Below, piece after piece: positions 14,988 to 23,212 of a stretch of DNA of 41,945 bases. The notes beneath the pieces are model-generated. The model ran no database searches and was not told the origin of the DNA. It was given only the letters and a program-made list of their open reading frames with translations. Both the position numbers and the translations under genes were made by a program. The stretch spans positions 1 through 41,945 of IMG/VR virus record IMGVR_UViG_3300033149_001104; one strand, written 5' to 3'. The number at the start of each line of letters is the position of its first letter. Positions within the stretch are counted from its first letter, which is position 1. The stretch comes from a virus.

Positions 14988-15389
14988 TTACACCTCCACA
15001 AACTTATCTAATACTGCCAGAATCCATGGTTCTATTTCGAGAGGTCTGTCCATATTGTGGTGACATGCATCACAAGTAGAACTAATGTTCTCAGGAAGCC
15101 TAATCTTATCAGCCTGTATTGTAACTTCCAAATCCAATAGCTCATCAAACTCAGCCATGAATTTCGAATAGTCCTCACTATCCGCTTTTACTTCTTTACC
15201 ACCACGCTCGGCAGGTGTTCCATACTTGTCAATAAGGTTTCGTCTAACCACATCTATGTCTTTCAAAACATCGTTGAATTTCCTGCTAAGCTTGGCTATC
15301 TGGATACTGGATTTAACTGGTAGTCTAACCTTCAACAGTTCTTGGATGGCATTCCTGCCTTCAAAGACATCTCTATTGGTAACCTTCAT
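14988..15389 (-). CDS. DUF1617-like structural protein
   Basis: 133 residues with aaggag before ATG. The opening (MKVTNRDVFEGRNAIQELLKVRLPVKSSIQIAKLSR, paraphrased by position 1-36) and the following RRNLIDKYG helix resemble DUF1617 phage proteins. A CDACHHN segment in the C-terminal half could bind metal. DUF1617 proteins sit among tail genes in siphophages, with no known biochemistry. One base separates its stop codon from the next gene's ATG. Confidence 0.5.
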   Translation of the reverse strand: MKVTNRDVFEGRNAIQELLKVRLPVKSSIQIAKLSRKFNDVLKDIDVVRRNLIDKYGTPAERGGKEVKADSEDYSKFMAEFDELLDLEVTIQADKIRLPENISSTCDACHHNMDRPLEIEPWILAVLDKFVEV

Positions 15390-15399
15390 TTTACACTCC

Positions 15400-16635
15400 T
15401 TATGCTACTGAATTAACCTCAATACCGTAATCAGTGCCACCAAGGTTGACTTTGAAGTATTTCTTTGTTGTACCTACTGGTGTGCCATCAACCAACATAT
15501 CGTTGGCATTAGCCGAAGCCAATGTGATTAGGTAGTCAGGTAAATTAGTTCCTTGGAAGTAAAAGCCAGTCTTTGTTACACCAGAGCCTTGATTAGCCAT
15601 CAGAATAAAAGCATCAAGGCTGCCTTTAGTTGTATTATACTTATTCAGCCACAAACCACCAATGTAGTCAGTTGCTCCTACCTCGGTTACATCAAGCACC
15701 GCACCAAACACGGCAGCAGATGATAGGTCAGGGCTTCCACTCTTCGCTATGTATGTGTAGAGTCCATAATAACCACTGGACCCACCACCACTGATAGTGT
15801 AGTCAATGCCTATACCATTGAATTGTGTGGTAGAGCAACCACCAGAGGTTGCACCACTTTTTGTTAGGTTTATGTGTAAAGCATGGGCATAGCCACTGGA
15901 ACATGTCTGTGAGTTTGTAACTGTTATCTCCGTGGCATCGTCAGCCGTGGCTCCAGTCAATGTGCTGGTAACAGTAATAACTGTGGAGGCATTGCCAACA
16001 AAGTTAGTTTTGCTATCACCAACATTAAATTCCACATATTCATTGGTGGAGCCTAGGAATATCTTTACATCAATGTCTGTGGTGCCATTACCTATATTGA
16101 CTGCACCTGTATCATCAGTAGCAGGTACAAGTAGGAACAAACTGCCAGTCCAATCTATAACAATGTCTGCACCGTCACCAAAGATGAGGAAATCAGTATC
16201 ACCAAGATAGAGGTCAATGCCCTCCATCGTCACCTTATCGGAACCAACATCAAGGCGAAAGTAGCTGTTAGTGGATGTGCCATACCACAGGAAGTCAATA
16301 GACTTAGTACCATTGCCTATCTGAAACACACCAGTGTCATCTGTGGCTGGAATCCACAATAGACCATTACCATCCCAATAAACCTCTATATCGTCATCTG
16401 AACCAAATGCTATAATGAAGTCATCGGTTAGCTCCAGGGATTTATCTGACACATCCAGCTTCATGTATGTGCCTTCAGTATCAGTATACCAGGTTACATC
16501 CTGTCCTGTACCATCCACGCCATAGGTTCTTGCCTCGGTCTTGGTAACATCAGCATCATCCACGTCCTCTAATTTCAGATTCATTTTAGCTGCGGTGATT
16601 ACATCACCAGTAGCAACCGCTGTTCCACTACCCAT
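15400..16635 (-). CDS. Tail fibre/adhesin-like beta-repeat protein
   Basis: 411 residues with aaaaggagg before ATG. Two long repeated beta units occur around residues 80-150 and 150-215, each with an FG/D-DxIxxxWxG strand, then [I/V]PATDDTG and IGNGT. The rest is rich in Gly, Thr, Ser and Asn (SGGGSSGYYGLYTY) and ends in a compact strand-rich domain. Such proteins form trimeric fibres or spikes that bind host surfaces. The role is inferred from composition and position among tail genes. Confidence 0.55.
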   Translation of the reverse strand: MGSGTAVATGDVITAAKMNLKLEDVDDADVTKTEARTYGVDGTGQDVTWYTDTEGTYMKLDVSDKSLELTDDFIIAFGSDDDIEVYWDGNGLLWIPATDDTGVFQIGNGTKSIDFLWYGTSTNSYFRLDVGSDKVTMEGIDLYLGDTDFLIFGDGADIVIDWTGSLFLLVPATDDTGAVNIGNGTTDIDVKIFLGSTNEYVEFNVGDSKTNFVGNASTVITVTSTLTGATADDATEITVTNSQTCSSGYAHALHINLTKSGATSGGCSTTQFNGIGIDYTISGGGSSGYYGLYTYIAKSGSPDLSSAAVFGAVLDVTEVGATDYIGGLWLNKYNTTKGSLDAFILMANQGSGVTKTGFYFQGTNLPDYLITLASANANDMLVDGTPVGTTKKYFKVNLGGTDYGIEVNSVA

Positions 16636-16650
16636 TTATTTTACCTCCTT

Positions 16651-17040
16651 TTATCCATATTTAACTGAACCATAGCCACCTGTGCCCCCATATTCTGCGG
16701 TGACTATCACTACCCGACTATAGGATGCTTCACCATACTTTGCTGTGCCATACAAACCTACTTCGATTCCGTACATACACATTCCGTATTTGCCATTTCC
16801 CCAATATATGGGAATAAATGTAACTCTACCTTGTTCGTCAATAGCCACGTCGAAAGTTGAGCCATCACCACTGTAGTAGCCAATAGGCAGGTTATTAAAC
16901 TCCCTCTGCAAGTCCTCACTAAGCATCTCCCAAGTTATACGTTGGTGGGGAATATGCATCTGCCTACGTTCCAGGTCAAGATACTGAGTATCTTCCCATG
17001 TAGTTATCTGTTTTGGCTTACCAGTCTTTTCTCTCCCCAT
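16651..17040 (-). CDS. YG-repeat virion protein
   Basis: 129 residues. The ATG in the TGATG overlap has an AGGAG site upstream and is preferred to an in-frame ATG 18 bases earlier. The N-terminal 85 residues are ordinary (TWEDTQYLDLERRQM, FNNLPIGYYSGDG). The last 45 residues are a string of [K/M/L/E]-Y-G steps (GKYGMCMYG, GLYGTAKYGEASY, GGYGSVKYG). Tyr-Gly ladders of this type occur in phage tail-tip and adhesin proteins. No precise family is recognised. Confidence 0.5.
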   Translation of the reverse strand: MGREKTGKPKQITTWEDTQYLDLERRQMHIPHQRITWEMLSEDLQREFNNLPIGYYSGDGSTFDVAIDEQGRVTFIPIYWGNGKYGMCMYGIEVGLYGTAKYGEASYSRVVIVTAEYGGTGGYGSVKYG

Positions 17041-17480
17041 CAAAAAACTCCTGTGCATATAGGACTGTTATACTCAATTATCTCCCAGCTACCATGATGG
17101 CATTTTGCTAAATTTGAGCCTGGTCCGTTACCATTATCATTCACACATGCTCTATCACCATGCTTAAACCAATGTCCTAACAATGGGCAGGAATCAACAT
17201 CAGGTGGTGGTGTAGGTGGAATTATATCTACTTTTGTTGTTGGTTGTCTTATTACATCTGGAAGTGCGAACTCTGCAGTCAATTCACCAAGATTTATCTC
17301 TAATTCATACATTCCTGGCGACCAACGATGCACTAGGCTAGTTACTCTAACCCTGGAATCGGTGGGTTGTACATCACTTTCTGTTGGCAGTGTTGTACAT
17401 AGCTCATCACCATACACCCAGTCAACTAATGGTATGTTAGGAGCTACGCATAATTCTATACCATATACCCAATCAGACAT
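17040..17480 (-). CDS. Hypothetical Cys-containing tail-region protein
   Basis: 146 residues. The N-terminus has two copies of a DWVYGxELC motif 17 residues apart, followed by a beta segment, a Pro-rich hinge (PPTPPPDVDSCP) and a C-terminal Cys/His-rich module (CPLLGHWFKHGDRAC, CHHGSW) that could bind metal. Overlap with both neighbours shows one operon. No family is recognised. Confidence 0.5.
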   Translation of the reverse strand: MSDWVYGIELCVAPNIPLVDWVYGDELCTTLPTESDVQPTDSRVRVTSLVHRWSPGMYELEINLGELTAEFALPDVIRQPTTKVDIIPPTPPPDVDSCPLLGHWFKHGDRACVNDNGNGPGSNLAKCHHGSWEIIEYNSPICTGVF

Positions 17481-18319
17481 TATTCACATGCCTTTGCCTT
17501 GTAGCAGAAATTCTGACCTGGTGTTAGTCCAGTTATTTCCTTCTCAAATGTTCCAGTGCCAAAAGTTCCTTCTTCATACCACTCATCAGCTAAAGCACCA
17601 GACACCTCACCGTAATCAAAACCACGCTTAGTGGCTGCACCCGCTGTTATCTCACCATTCATTGTAACGGATGTAGTAGTCACACCTGTTGGGTTCAGTG
17701 TCACCACAGTTAAGTCATCGGCGGTGCCATAGGTAATAGTTAGAGTTGGCTGGTTGTCTATCCTGACGCCAGCACGTGATGGACATGTTGGCAAATCTAC
17801 AGCACTTCTATCTTCCCTAATCCTGTATGCTAGACCAGTTCTTGCACCAGCTCCTTTAGCTATTGATGCACAACCAGCATCACCAAGATTGACAGTATAT
17901 GTGTCAGACCCACCTTTTGGAACATATATTGTCCCCAAGGTCAATGTACAGTTTTCACGAAGGAATATACCAATAGTAGCTTCATCAGCCCCGACCACTG
18001 GTGGATTTGATGCTCTGAGAACATCCACGAGAGCATCTCTGGATGGGTCAGCCACAATAAACTTATAAGTCATATGTACAGCCAATGATACATTGGAAAT
18101 AACAGCATCAGATGGTATGCTTGATGTATCAAATACATGCAAAGTCCTCCAAATACGGGTGTAGAAGCTTTCCTGGAAGTCATAATGGCATCCAGTTAAA
18201 CCACTACTAGGGTCCTCCAAATCAGCTAAGGAATAGTCATAATAGGCAACAAACCACGAATCACCCTTGCCACTGGAATAGCCATGTTCTGGATTTTGGC
18301 AATTTAAAGTAGTTGACAT
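17480..18319 (-). CDS. Adhesin-like protein: DNRLRE-type plus FN3-like domains
   Basis: 279 residues with gaggtaa before ATG. Residues 45-185 look like a DNRLRE beta sandwich (RIWRTLHVFDTSSIPSDA, then AVISNVSLAVHM) ending in a RAGVRIDNQPTLTITYG strand. Residues 195-279 resemble a fibronectin type III or related repeat (TSVTMNGEITAGAATKRGFDYG, ITGLTPGQNFCYKAKA). These are surface-binding modules, so this is probably a tail adhesin. Family names are from pattern recognition only. Confidence 0.55.
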   Translation of the reverse strand: MSTTLNCQNPEHGYSSGKGDSWFVAYYDYSLADLEDPSSGLTGCHYDFQESFYTRIWRTLHVFDTSSIPSDAVISNVSLAVHMTYKFIVADPSRDALVDVLRASNPPVVGADEATIGIFLRENCTLTLGTIYVPKGGSDTYTVNLGDAGCASIAKGAGARTGLAYRIREDRSAVDLPTCPSRAGVRIDNQPTLTITYGTADDLTVVTLNPTGVTTTSVTMNGEITAGAATKRGFDYGEVSGALADEWYEEGTFGTGTFEKEITGLTPGQNFCYKAKACE

Positions 18320-18321
18320 AT

Positions 18322-19341
18322 TTACCTCGCATCATAGACATTTACTCTATCATATAACTCCACCCTACAATCATGTGGAACAGTAATTCTACCACCCAAC
18401 CTTTCAAAAATAAGTCTGGTCATAATGGCAGATGCTCTGTTGTTAGCATCAGTTTGGTTGTTAATATCCTCAGCTATGTGGTGCCTGGTAACCTCTTTAT
18501 AAAGGTTAATAGATTCCTCATCCCTGCTATGTGCAGTTATTACATCCCAATTATCAGGGTCTCCACTAGCATTACCATACACAACAATGTGGTTAGGTAT
18601 TACTACTTTATTAACTTCTTTATATTCAAAAAAGTGGTGTGCATGGTTATAGTGGTAATGTTCATCCACACTATCAGACTCTTGTGGGAAGCGGACTTCC
18701 ATTTCCATATCTGGCTTGGGTCTAAGGAAGCACTTGGTCATGGCTATAAGTCTATATGTAACATCAGCAGGATTCTCAAATGGGGATTCATTTATCCAAA
18801 TCTTCGGACAAAAAACATCTATTATACCATCACTCTGGTCACCTATGGGTTGGAGAGTAATATCACCAACTGCTAATATATCTTTGATGGTATCATAGAT
18901 GGTGTATTGCTCCTCATATTGGTCACTAAAGTATGGAGGTTGCCCCTTCGTTATTACATCCAATTCCTGTAGGCTTGCCCACATACCTTCACAATGTAGC
19001 ATGGTATATAGAACACCTTCCCTGCTGGTTAGTTGTTGATTCTTAACCCATAACCTAGGGGTATCCGAGTACTGTGGACCAGAATCAGTAAGGCAACCAT
19101 ATCCTATCTGCAACCACGAACCTCTAAGGTCATCTACCCCACGGTCATTGTTGTATAGGAATATATTAGCCCATTCATTGTAGGGTTCCTCAACATGCTC
19201 CAGATGCACCAATCTGTGGGTATAATCACGGTGAGACCCATTGCCAAGTGTAAAGTAGATACGAATATATGGCTTAACATCAGGCCTCTCCTGTGCCCTA
19301 CGAAGTGTTGTTGATATTGACCTCATGCTCCCTTTGTCCAT
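18322..19341 (-). CDS. Tail hub/baseplate-like protein
   Basis: 339 residues. The N-terminal strands (KPYIRIYFTLGNG, RLVHLEHVEEPYNEWANIFLYN) and the end (TRLIFERLGGRITVPHDCRVELYDRVNVYDAR) resemble phage tail hub proteins of the gp27/gp44/GpD kind: a beta barrel first and a final strand pair that measures a field or surface. The true start may be the ATG at 19326, which overlaps the previous stop as ATGA; both starts have poor SD spacing. The family is tentative. Confidence 0.45.
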   Translation of the reverse strand: MDKGSMRSISTTLRRAQERPDVKPYIRIYFTLGNGSHRDYTHRLVHLEHVEEPYNEWANIFLYNNDRGVDDLRGSWLQIGYGCLTDSGPQYSDTPRLWVKNQQLTSREGVLYTMLHCEGMWASLQELDVITKGQPPYFSDQYEEQYTIYDTIKDILAVGDITLQPIGDQSDGIIDVFCPKIWINESPFENPADVTYRLIAMTKCFLRPKPDMEMEVRFPQESDSVDEHYHYNHAHHFFEYKEVNKVVIPNHIVVYGNASGDPDNWDVITAHSRDEESINLYKEVTRHHIAEDINNQTDANNRASAIMTRLIFERLGGRITVPHDCRVELYDRVNVYDAR

Positions 19342-19529
19342 TCCATCCCAGGTGTAGTAAGTGCTGAGGAGGACCTGCCAGTAGCTTTTTCAGCCATGCG
19401 GTAAACCATAGCAATACAGACATCCTGCTCCTTACCTTCATTGACACATTGGGATATGCTGGCACTGATGGCTTGTTTGATTTGCTCTGGTGAGCTATTA
19501 GGTGATAGACTTTCTATTGGTAATGGCAT
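19323..19529 (-). CDS. Small helical virion-region protein
   Basis: 68 residues with aaggagg before ATG. One helical region (EQIKQAISASISQCVNEGKEQD, residues 15-36) leads to CIAMVYRMAEKATG. This resembles the short 'x-x-A-I-A-x-x-x' segments common in phage head genes, such as those linked to protease or scaffold functions. It is too short for a firm family call. Confidence 0.5.
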   Translation of the reverse strand: MPLPIESLSPNSSPEQIKQAISASISQCVNEGKEQDVCIAMVYRMAEKATGRSSSALTTPGMEWTKGA

Positions 19530-19538
19530 GATACCTCC

Positions 19539-19898
19539 TTATGTAACTGTTACTGTTAGGTTATAAGTCCTATCACCAGCAGTATAGGATGCTGCGTGTG
19601 ATAAGGTTATTGTCTCAGACTCCATAGCTTGGATTAGCTTCCTTAACAATGTTGCAACTACACCAGTTCCAACAACGGCGGAGTCCATAATTACTCTAAT
19701 ACCATAATCTGGACTGGAGCCAGAAACAGCTATTGAGGCTTGATTGGTGCTAGAACTTCCCGCTGAGTAGGTTGTGGCATAAGCAACACTAAGTGTGCGA
19801 TATTCCAAAACCTGTATTATCTTCCTCATTATCTCCGCTTTCTTGTCAGCGGAAACAGAGGAATCAACCAAAACTTCGTAGCCTACATTTACTGCCAT
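19539..19898 (-). CDS. Internally duplicated 119-residue structural protein
   Basis: Two halves of about 55 residues are alike. Each has a Y-x-[V/I]-x-V-x-x-D-S strand, an [I/L]-x-[R/K]-K-[I/L]-I-Q-x-[L/M]-E helix and a [T/A]-x-[T/S]-Y-[S/T]-A-G strand. The protein is therefore a tandem duplication of a beta-alpha-beta unit, plausible as a small head-completion or tail-tube-like subunit. No known family is recognised. Confidence 0.55.
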   Translation of the reverse strand: MAVNVGYEVLVDSSVSADKKAEIMRKIIQVLEYRTLSVAYATTYSAGSSSTNQASIAVSGSSPDYGIRVIMDSAVVGTGVVATLLRKLIQAMESETITLSHAASYTAGDRTYNLTVTVT

Positions 19899-19907
19899 GT
19901 TACCTCC

Positions 19908-20114
19908 TTATTTGGACATATCTGATTTTATGTTCTTCAAAATTGCCCTGATGTATTGGATACATGATTTCTCAACGTTTGGCCATATATCCAATAAATG
20001 TGTGTTCTCATCATTCCTGATAACAATGAACTTCCCACCACTATCCTTTTTGGCCGACACCTCAAAGTAGTTATCATTCTCCCACTTAATGTCAATGCTT
20101 AGTTTATGCTCCAT
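19908..20114 (-). CDS. Hypothetical 68-residue protein
   Basis: The ATG at 20114 follows gggggaa; a frame extension upstream to 20129 lacks an SD. The product alternates charged strands (LSIDIKWENDNYFEVSAKK, KFIVIRNDENTHLLDIW) with a C-terminal helix (CIQYIRAILKNIK). It looks like a small beta-sheet protein. Function unknown. Confidence 0.5.
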   Translation of the reverse strand: MEHKLSIDIKWENDNYFEVSAKKDSGGKFIVIRNDENTHLLDIWPNVEKSCIQYIRAILKNIKSDMSK

Positions 20115-20122
20115 ATTTCCCC

Positions 20123-20506
20123 CTAACAACCTTTGACGTAGAAGGTTCTATCAGCTGCTTGGTTTGCTGCAACATGCACTCTGAGGTGTTGGGTTGCACC
20201 TACATGGAATACTATTGCAAAATCACCAGCACCAGATGATGTTCCATGAACGAAATGCCCTGTGGCGTCATCATCGAATATCTGGACTTGTTTAGGAACA
20301 GTATCTGTATTACCATCCCTCTGGATATATAGTGATACTACTCCAGAGGCGTCCAATGCAGGTATAAATACAAGAACATTACTAAACTCACTGCCAAGGT
20401 CAACAAGTCCAGAGAAGCGGTCAACGTCATCACCTGTAAACTCGCTGGCTCGGTCAATGTCTATAGTAGCTATTTGCCATTCACCTGCTTTTGAATGTGC
20501 TAACAT
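20123..20506 (-). CDS. Beta-rich virion protein, 127 residues
   Basis: The ATG at 20506 has aaggag 6 bases upstream. Short strands and many Asp, Gly and Val residues (DLGSEFSNVLVFIPALD, VVSLYIQRDGNTD, FAIVFHVGATQHLRVHVAA) suggest a jelly-roll-like or Ig-like domain ending TFYVKGC. Position after the capsid genes and its size suit a decoration or head-tail completion protein, which is inference. Confidence 0.5.
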   Translation of the reverse strand: MLAHSKAGEWQIATIDIDRASEFTGDDVDRFSGLVDLGSEFSNVLVFIPALDASGVVSLYIQRDGNTDTVPKQVQIFDDDATGHFVHGTSSGAGDFAIVFHVGATQHLRVHVAANQAADRTFYVKGC

Positions 20507-20528
20507 AATCAACTCCTTATGGTTTTAA

Positions 20529-20548
20529 GGGGGAGACCAAGCTCCCCC
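20529..20548 (-). terminator. Probable terminator after the capsid module
   Basis: A 7-bp perfect GC stem (GGGGGAG/CTCCCCC) with a 6-base loop is followed on the minus strand by TTAAAA. It lies between a 25-residue gene and the next structural gene. The U-run is weak, so it may only reduce read-through, leaving the capsid genes as the more abundant transcript. Confidence 0.55.
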
Positions 20549-20558
20549 TATAACCTAG

Positions 20559-20636
20559 TTACTTCTTTGGCTTCTTACCCTGTGATGGATGTTCAGGTGG
20601 GAATATTCCCTCTTTCTTCTCCTTCTTATCAGTCAT
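20559..20636 (-). CDS. Lysine-rich 25-residue peptide
   Basis: A tiny gene with a strong aaaggagga site just before ATG. The peptide MTDKKEKKEGIFPPEHPSQG plus a KKPKK end is very basic. Similar tiny basic peptides occur next to phage capsid genes. It lies between the decoration-like gene and the terminator hairpin. Confidence 0.5.
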   Translation of the reverse strand: MTDKKEKKEGIFPPEHPSQGKKPKK

Positions 20637-20645
20637 ATTCCTCCT

Positions 20646-21482
20646 TTATTCCAACTGCAGCCAGAGTTCCAAATCACCATAACCACTCTGGGTTCTCTGA
20701 GTCAGGTAGCCTATTGTGTGGGTAGCATCAGCAGCTTTCAGTGCAATAGTGCCATCTGAGTGGAGTTGTGCCATACGCTCATTAGCATTATCACCGAAGT
20801 AGGATGTAGGAGTGACAATAGCTCTACCTCTCCTTTGTACCCAACCGTAGTAACCACTGGTCATGGCACTGCAAAGCGGTAACCCAATAGCGGATTCATA
20901 TCCAGTAGCAGGTGCATGCTGGACATTATAGTAGATGGATGGATAAGCCGTAATACCAGTGGAGTCAACTACCAATGCTGTTTTAAGGCCATTAGGGTCA
21001 TCAAGGTAGATGGTCACATCGTCAACACTGGAAGCAGCCTCACTACCAGCTATCCTATACTCACAGTAATGTCCGCTAGGGAATACTGAGAGTGTACCAT
21101 CTTCATAGTAGTTTTCCGCTCTATCAGTGGTGTCGTTGATGATAAGGGTGGTAGAACCCACAGCATAATCTGAAGTACTATCAAGGGTTCCTTCATAACC
21201 ATAGGTAGAACCACCAGTAGCACCAGGACACAGATTGGCGTTGCAGACTAATCTGGCAAGAGGTGGCGTAGTACTTGTTTCACCAAATCTGACATAACGG
21301 AATAGCCTACCATCAGCAAACTCCAGCCGAGTGCCTAATGGATACTTCTGTGTGGAATCTTGGGTATAAACATCTGGGATTTCATAGTTCACCAGACCTT
21401 CTATCACTCTCCGTGGAAGCCATATAGAAGCTCCATCTTCAAGAGTAACTGGACCTTTAGTTAAAACAAACTTCACTGTCAT
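20646..21482 (-). CDS. Capsid decoration-like protein
   Basis: 278 residues directly after the major capsid gene, with aaggagg before its ATG. It has a PLGTRLEFADGRLFRYVRFG segment near residue 48, then a long beta-rich region with Gly/Ser/Asp turns, and ends in a Leu-rich strand. I recall the 'GTRxxxxDGRxFRY' motif from proteins encoded next to HK97-type capsid genes in many uncultured phages. It is probably a minor capsid or decoration subunit. Confidence 0.55.
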   Translation of the reverse strand: MTVKFVLTKGPVTLEDGASIWLPRRVIEGLVNYEIPDVYTQDSTQKYPLGTRLEFADGRLFRYVRFGETSTTPPLARLVCNANLCPGATGGSTYGYEGTLDSTSDYAVGSTTLIINDTTDRAENYYEDGTLSVFPSGHYCEYRIAGSEAASSVDDVTIYLDDPNGLKTALVVDSTGITAYPSIYYNVQHAPATGYESAIGLPLCSAMTSGYYGWVQRRGRAIVTPTSYFGDNANERMAQLHSDGTIALKAADATHTIGYLTQRTQSGYGDLELWLQLE

Positions 21483-21494
21483 TCCTTTGCCTCC

Positions 21495-22520
21495 TTATAC
21501 GGTAACTGCCAGGTCTTGAACATCGAAGATTCGACCAAGACACAGCTTACTACCAAGTAATGGTGCGGTGTAGGTTACAAGCCTGATACCCTTTGCATCA
21601 TAGTCTTCCAACTTGTCAAAGAGTTCAACCTTGTATAGGTCATTGCCCATCTCTGGGTCACCAAAGGCAAAGCAAAGACCCGGTTCTTGGTTAAACACAT
21701 CACCGAACTTGATAAAGAATATGGAATAGGTCTCAGTTCCGCTACTGTATTTAGCCCTCAGGTCATCACCATCACCAACACCATCATTCTCCTTGACTAG
21801 AAAGTCGGTTGGTACAAAGGGTATACCATCAAAGAACATTACCCTTCTACCAATTTCATTATAGCCAAAGGAAATCTGACTCATTACATGGTCACCAGCA
21901 GTGCCAGCAAATGCACGTTCTTGGTAGGCAGCATTTATTCTCCGATGTATACATACTGGCAGGTAGATGATGTCAACGCCATACTTCATAGCGTCTATCA
22001 CCCTACGAACATTATTCATGCTAAGAGCACCACCCTCATCTATATCAAGGTCAGTGCCAGTCTGGAGGGCTGCCATTGCATGTAGCCCATCAAACTGCTT
22101 GGAAGAACCATAGGTAATGTCATCATAGATGAGCTTGTCACCCAGTCTCCTCCTCATGGCTTTCTTAATTTCCCAAAGAGCCTGTGCCTCATAGTTATTG
22201 ATGGTTCCATAAACATCAACTATGAAGTTATCCAACAACCGTTGGATGGCAGACCTCTTGAGTTCGGTTTCCTGTTCGTCATACTCAACGCTGCTAGTCC
22301 ATGTCATCTTCTCGCCAATATCCACATTGGCAACATCTCCATCCAAGACTGCCTTCTCACGGAGCCACTTAATTGATTTACCTTGAGCTAAGGCAACAGG
22401 TATCCTGTCGAGCAGGTTTTCCCGCTTTATATCCTCTTCAATGACGCCAGGAATTAACTGGGATTGGGTTAGCTTCTGGGCTTCTGTTAGATTTTTCCAA
22501 TGTCCAACAACTGCTCCCAT
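21495..22520 (-). CDS. Major capsid protein (HK97 fold)
   Basis: 341 residues. It follows a scaffold gene and precedes a decoration-like gene, the canonical head order. The sequence has an N-arm, an E-loop-like segment (WLREKAVLDGDVANVDIGEKMTW), a spine helix (NYEAQALWEIKKAMRRRLGDKLI), and a P/A-domain end (KVELFDKLEDYDAKGIRLVT, APLLGSKLCLGRIFDV). The likely product is the shell subunit. The SD aaggagg is one of the strongest in the genome. No protease gene was recognised, so cleavage of the N-arm is not expected. Confidence 0.75.
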   Translation of the reverse strand: MGAVVGHWKNLTEAQKLTQSQLIPGVIEEDIKRENLLDRIPVALAQGKSIKWLREKAVLDGDVANVDIGEKMTWTSSVEYDEQETELKRSAIQRLLDNFIVDVYGTINNYEAQALWEIKKAMRRRLGDKLIYDDITYGSSKQFDGLHAMAALQTGTDLDIDEGGALSMNNVRRVIDAMKYGVDIIYLPVCIHRRINAAYQERAFAGTAGDHVMSQISFGYNEIGRRVMFFDGIPFVPTDFLVKENDGVGDGDDLRAKYSSGTETYSIFFIKFGDVFNQEPGLCFAFGDPEMGNDLYKVELFDKLEDYDAKGIRLVTYTAPLLGSKLCLGRIFDVQDLAVTV

Positions 22521-22532
22521 AATTATTCCTCC

Positions 22533-23093
22533 TTATTTTTGCTTTTCACGGAGTGATGCTATTTCTTCCTTACACTGCTCTATTGGAGTAGTAGGAACAG
22601 CACCAGCCTGGCTACCTCCATTTGTATCAAGTCCAGGTGGCCTTTTAATACCAGTGGCATTAAAAGTTTCAAGTATCAAATCCAGCTGCTCAACCGTTTT
22701 ACCATCAAGGACAGTCATTGGAGTTCCAAATGCTTTATTGATGATTTCCTTCTTCTGGTCTGTTAACCTTGTTTCAAGGTTAGCAACTTGAGTTTTCTTT
22801 TCCCCAAGCTCTGATTGTAGCTGGTCCACCTGTTCTTTGGTAGCCTGTCCCTCTCTTAATTGTTCTTCCAACTGCTCCTTCGCAGCCTGCGTTTGAAGGA
22901 AATTATTGTGAGCCGTCTGATATGCTTCGGTAAGCTCTGTTACCTTGTCCTTCAACCCTTTTATTTCCTTCTCAGCATCCTCTCTGGCAGCCTTAATAGC
23001 CAACAAATCTTTCTCAGGAACCATCTTAGCAGCTGGCTTAGGTGGTTCTGGAGTTGGCTCAGACTGACTTGGAGTCTGGTCTTCTTGGGACAT
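22533..23093 (-). CDS. Capsid scaffolding protein
   Basis: 186 residues with a Pro/Glu-rich N-terminus, a long coiled coil at about residues 30-115 (KDLLAIKAAREDAEKEIKGL, EQLEEQLREGQATKEQVDQL) and a C-terminal flexible region ending ASLREKQK. This is the usual composition of phage scaffold proteins, and it lies directly before the major capsid gene. It is the first gene after a consensus promoter at 23112-23140. Confidence 0.75.
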   Translation of the reverse strand: MSQEDQTPSQSEPTPEPPKPAAKMVPEKDLLAIKAAREDAEKEIKGLKDKVTELTEAYQTAHNNFLQTQAAKEQLEEQLREGQATKEQVDQLQSELGEKKTQVANLETRLTDQKKEIINKAFGTPMTVLDGKTVEQLDLILETFNATGIKRPPGLDTNGGSQAGAVPTTPIEQCKEEIASLREKQK

Positions 23094-23111
23094 TATTCAC
23101 CTCCTATTCTA

Positions 23112-23140
23112 ATTGTATCACAGCAAAAGTTTATTGTCAA
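23112..23140 (-). promoter_or_regulatory. Capsid-operon promoter
   Basis: On the minus strand: TTGACA at 23140-23135, a 17-bp spacer and TACAAT at 23117-23112, ahead of AGGAGGTG and the scaffold ATG. A GTTTACATAA-type motif lies just upstream (23160-23151) and recurs twice at 41215-41248. It has no GAAC operator, unlike the early promoters. Confidence 0.85.
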
Positions 23141-23212
23141 GTAGTTTTCGTTATGTAAACTAATATATTTAATTATGTATTATATAATGTACAGAGTTAT
23201 AATTTAATATCA
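23141..23212. other. AT-rich spacer with GTTTACATAA motif
   Basis: A 72-base non-coding stretch between the giant protein's stop and the capsid promoter. It contains TTATGTAAACTAA (23151-23163) and a run of A/T (attatgtattatataatgta). This motif is a candidate binding site shared with the divergent control region. No gene is visible. Confidence 0.5.
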
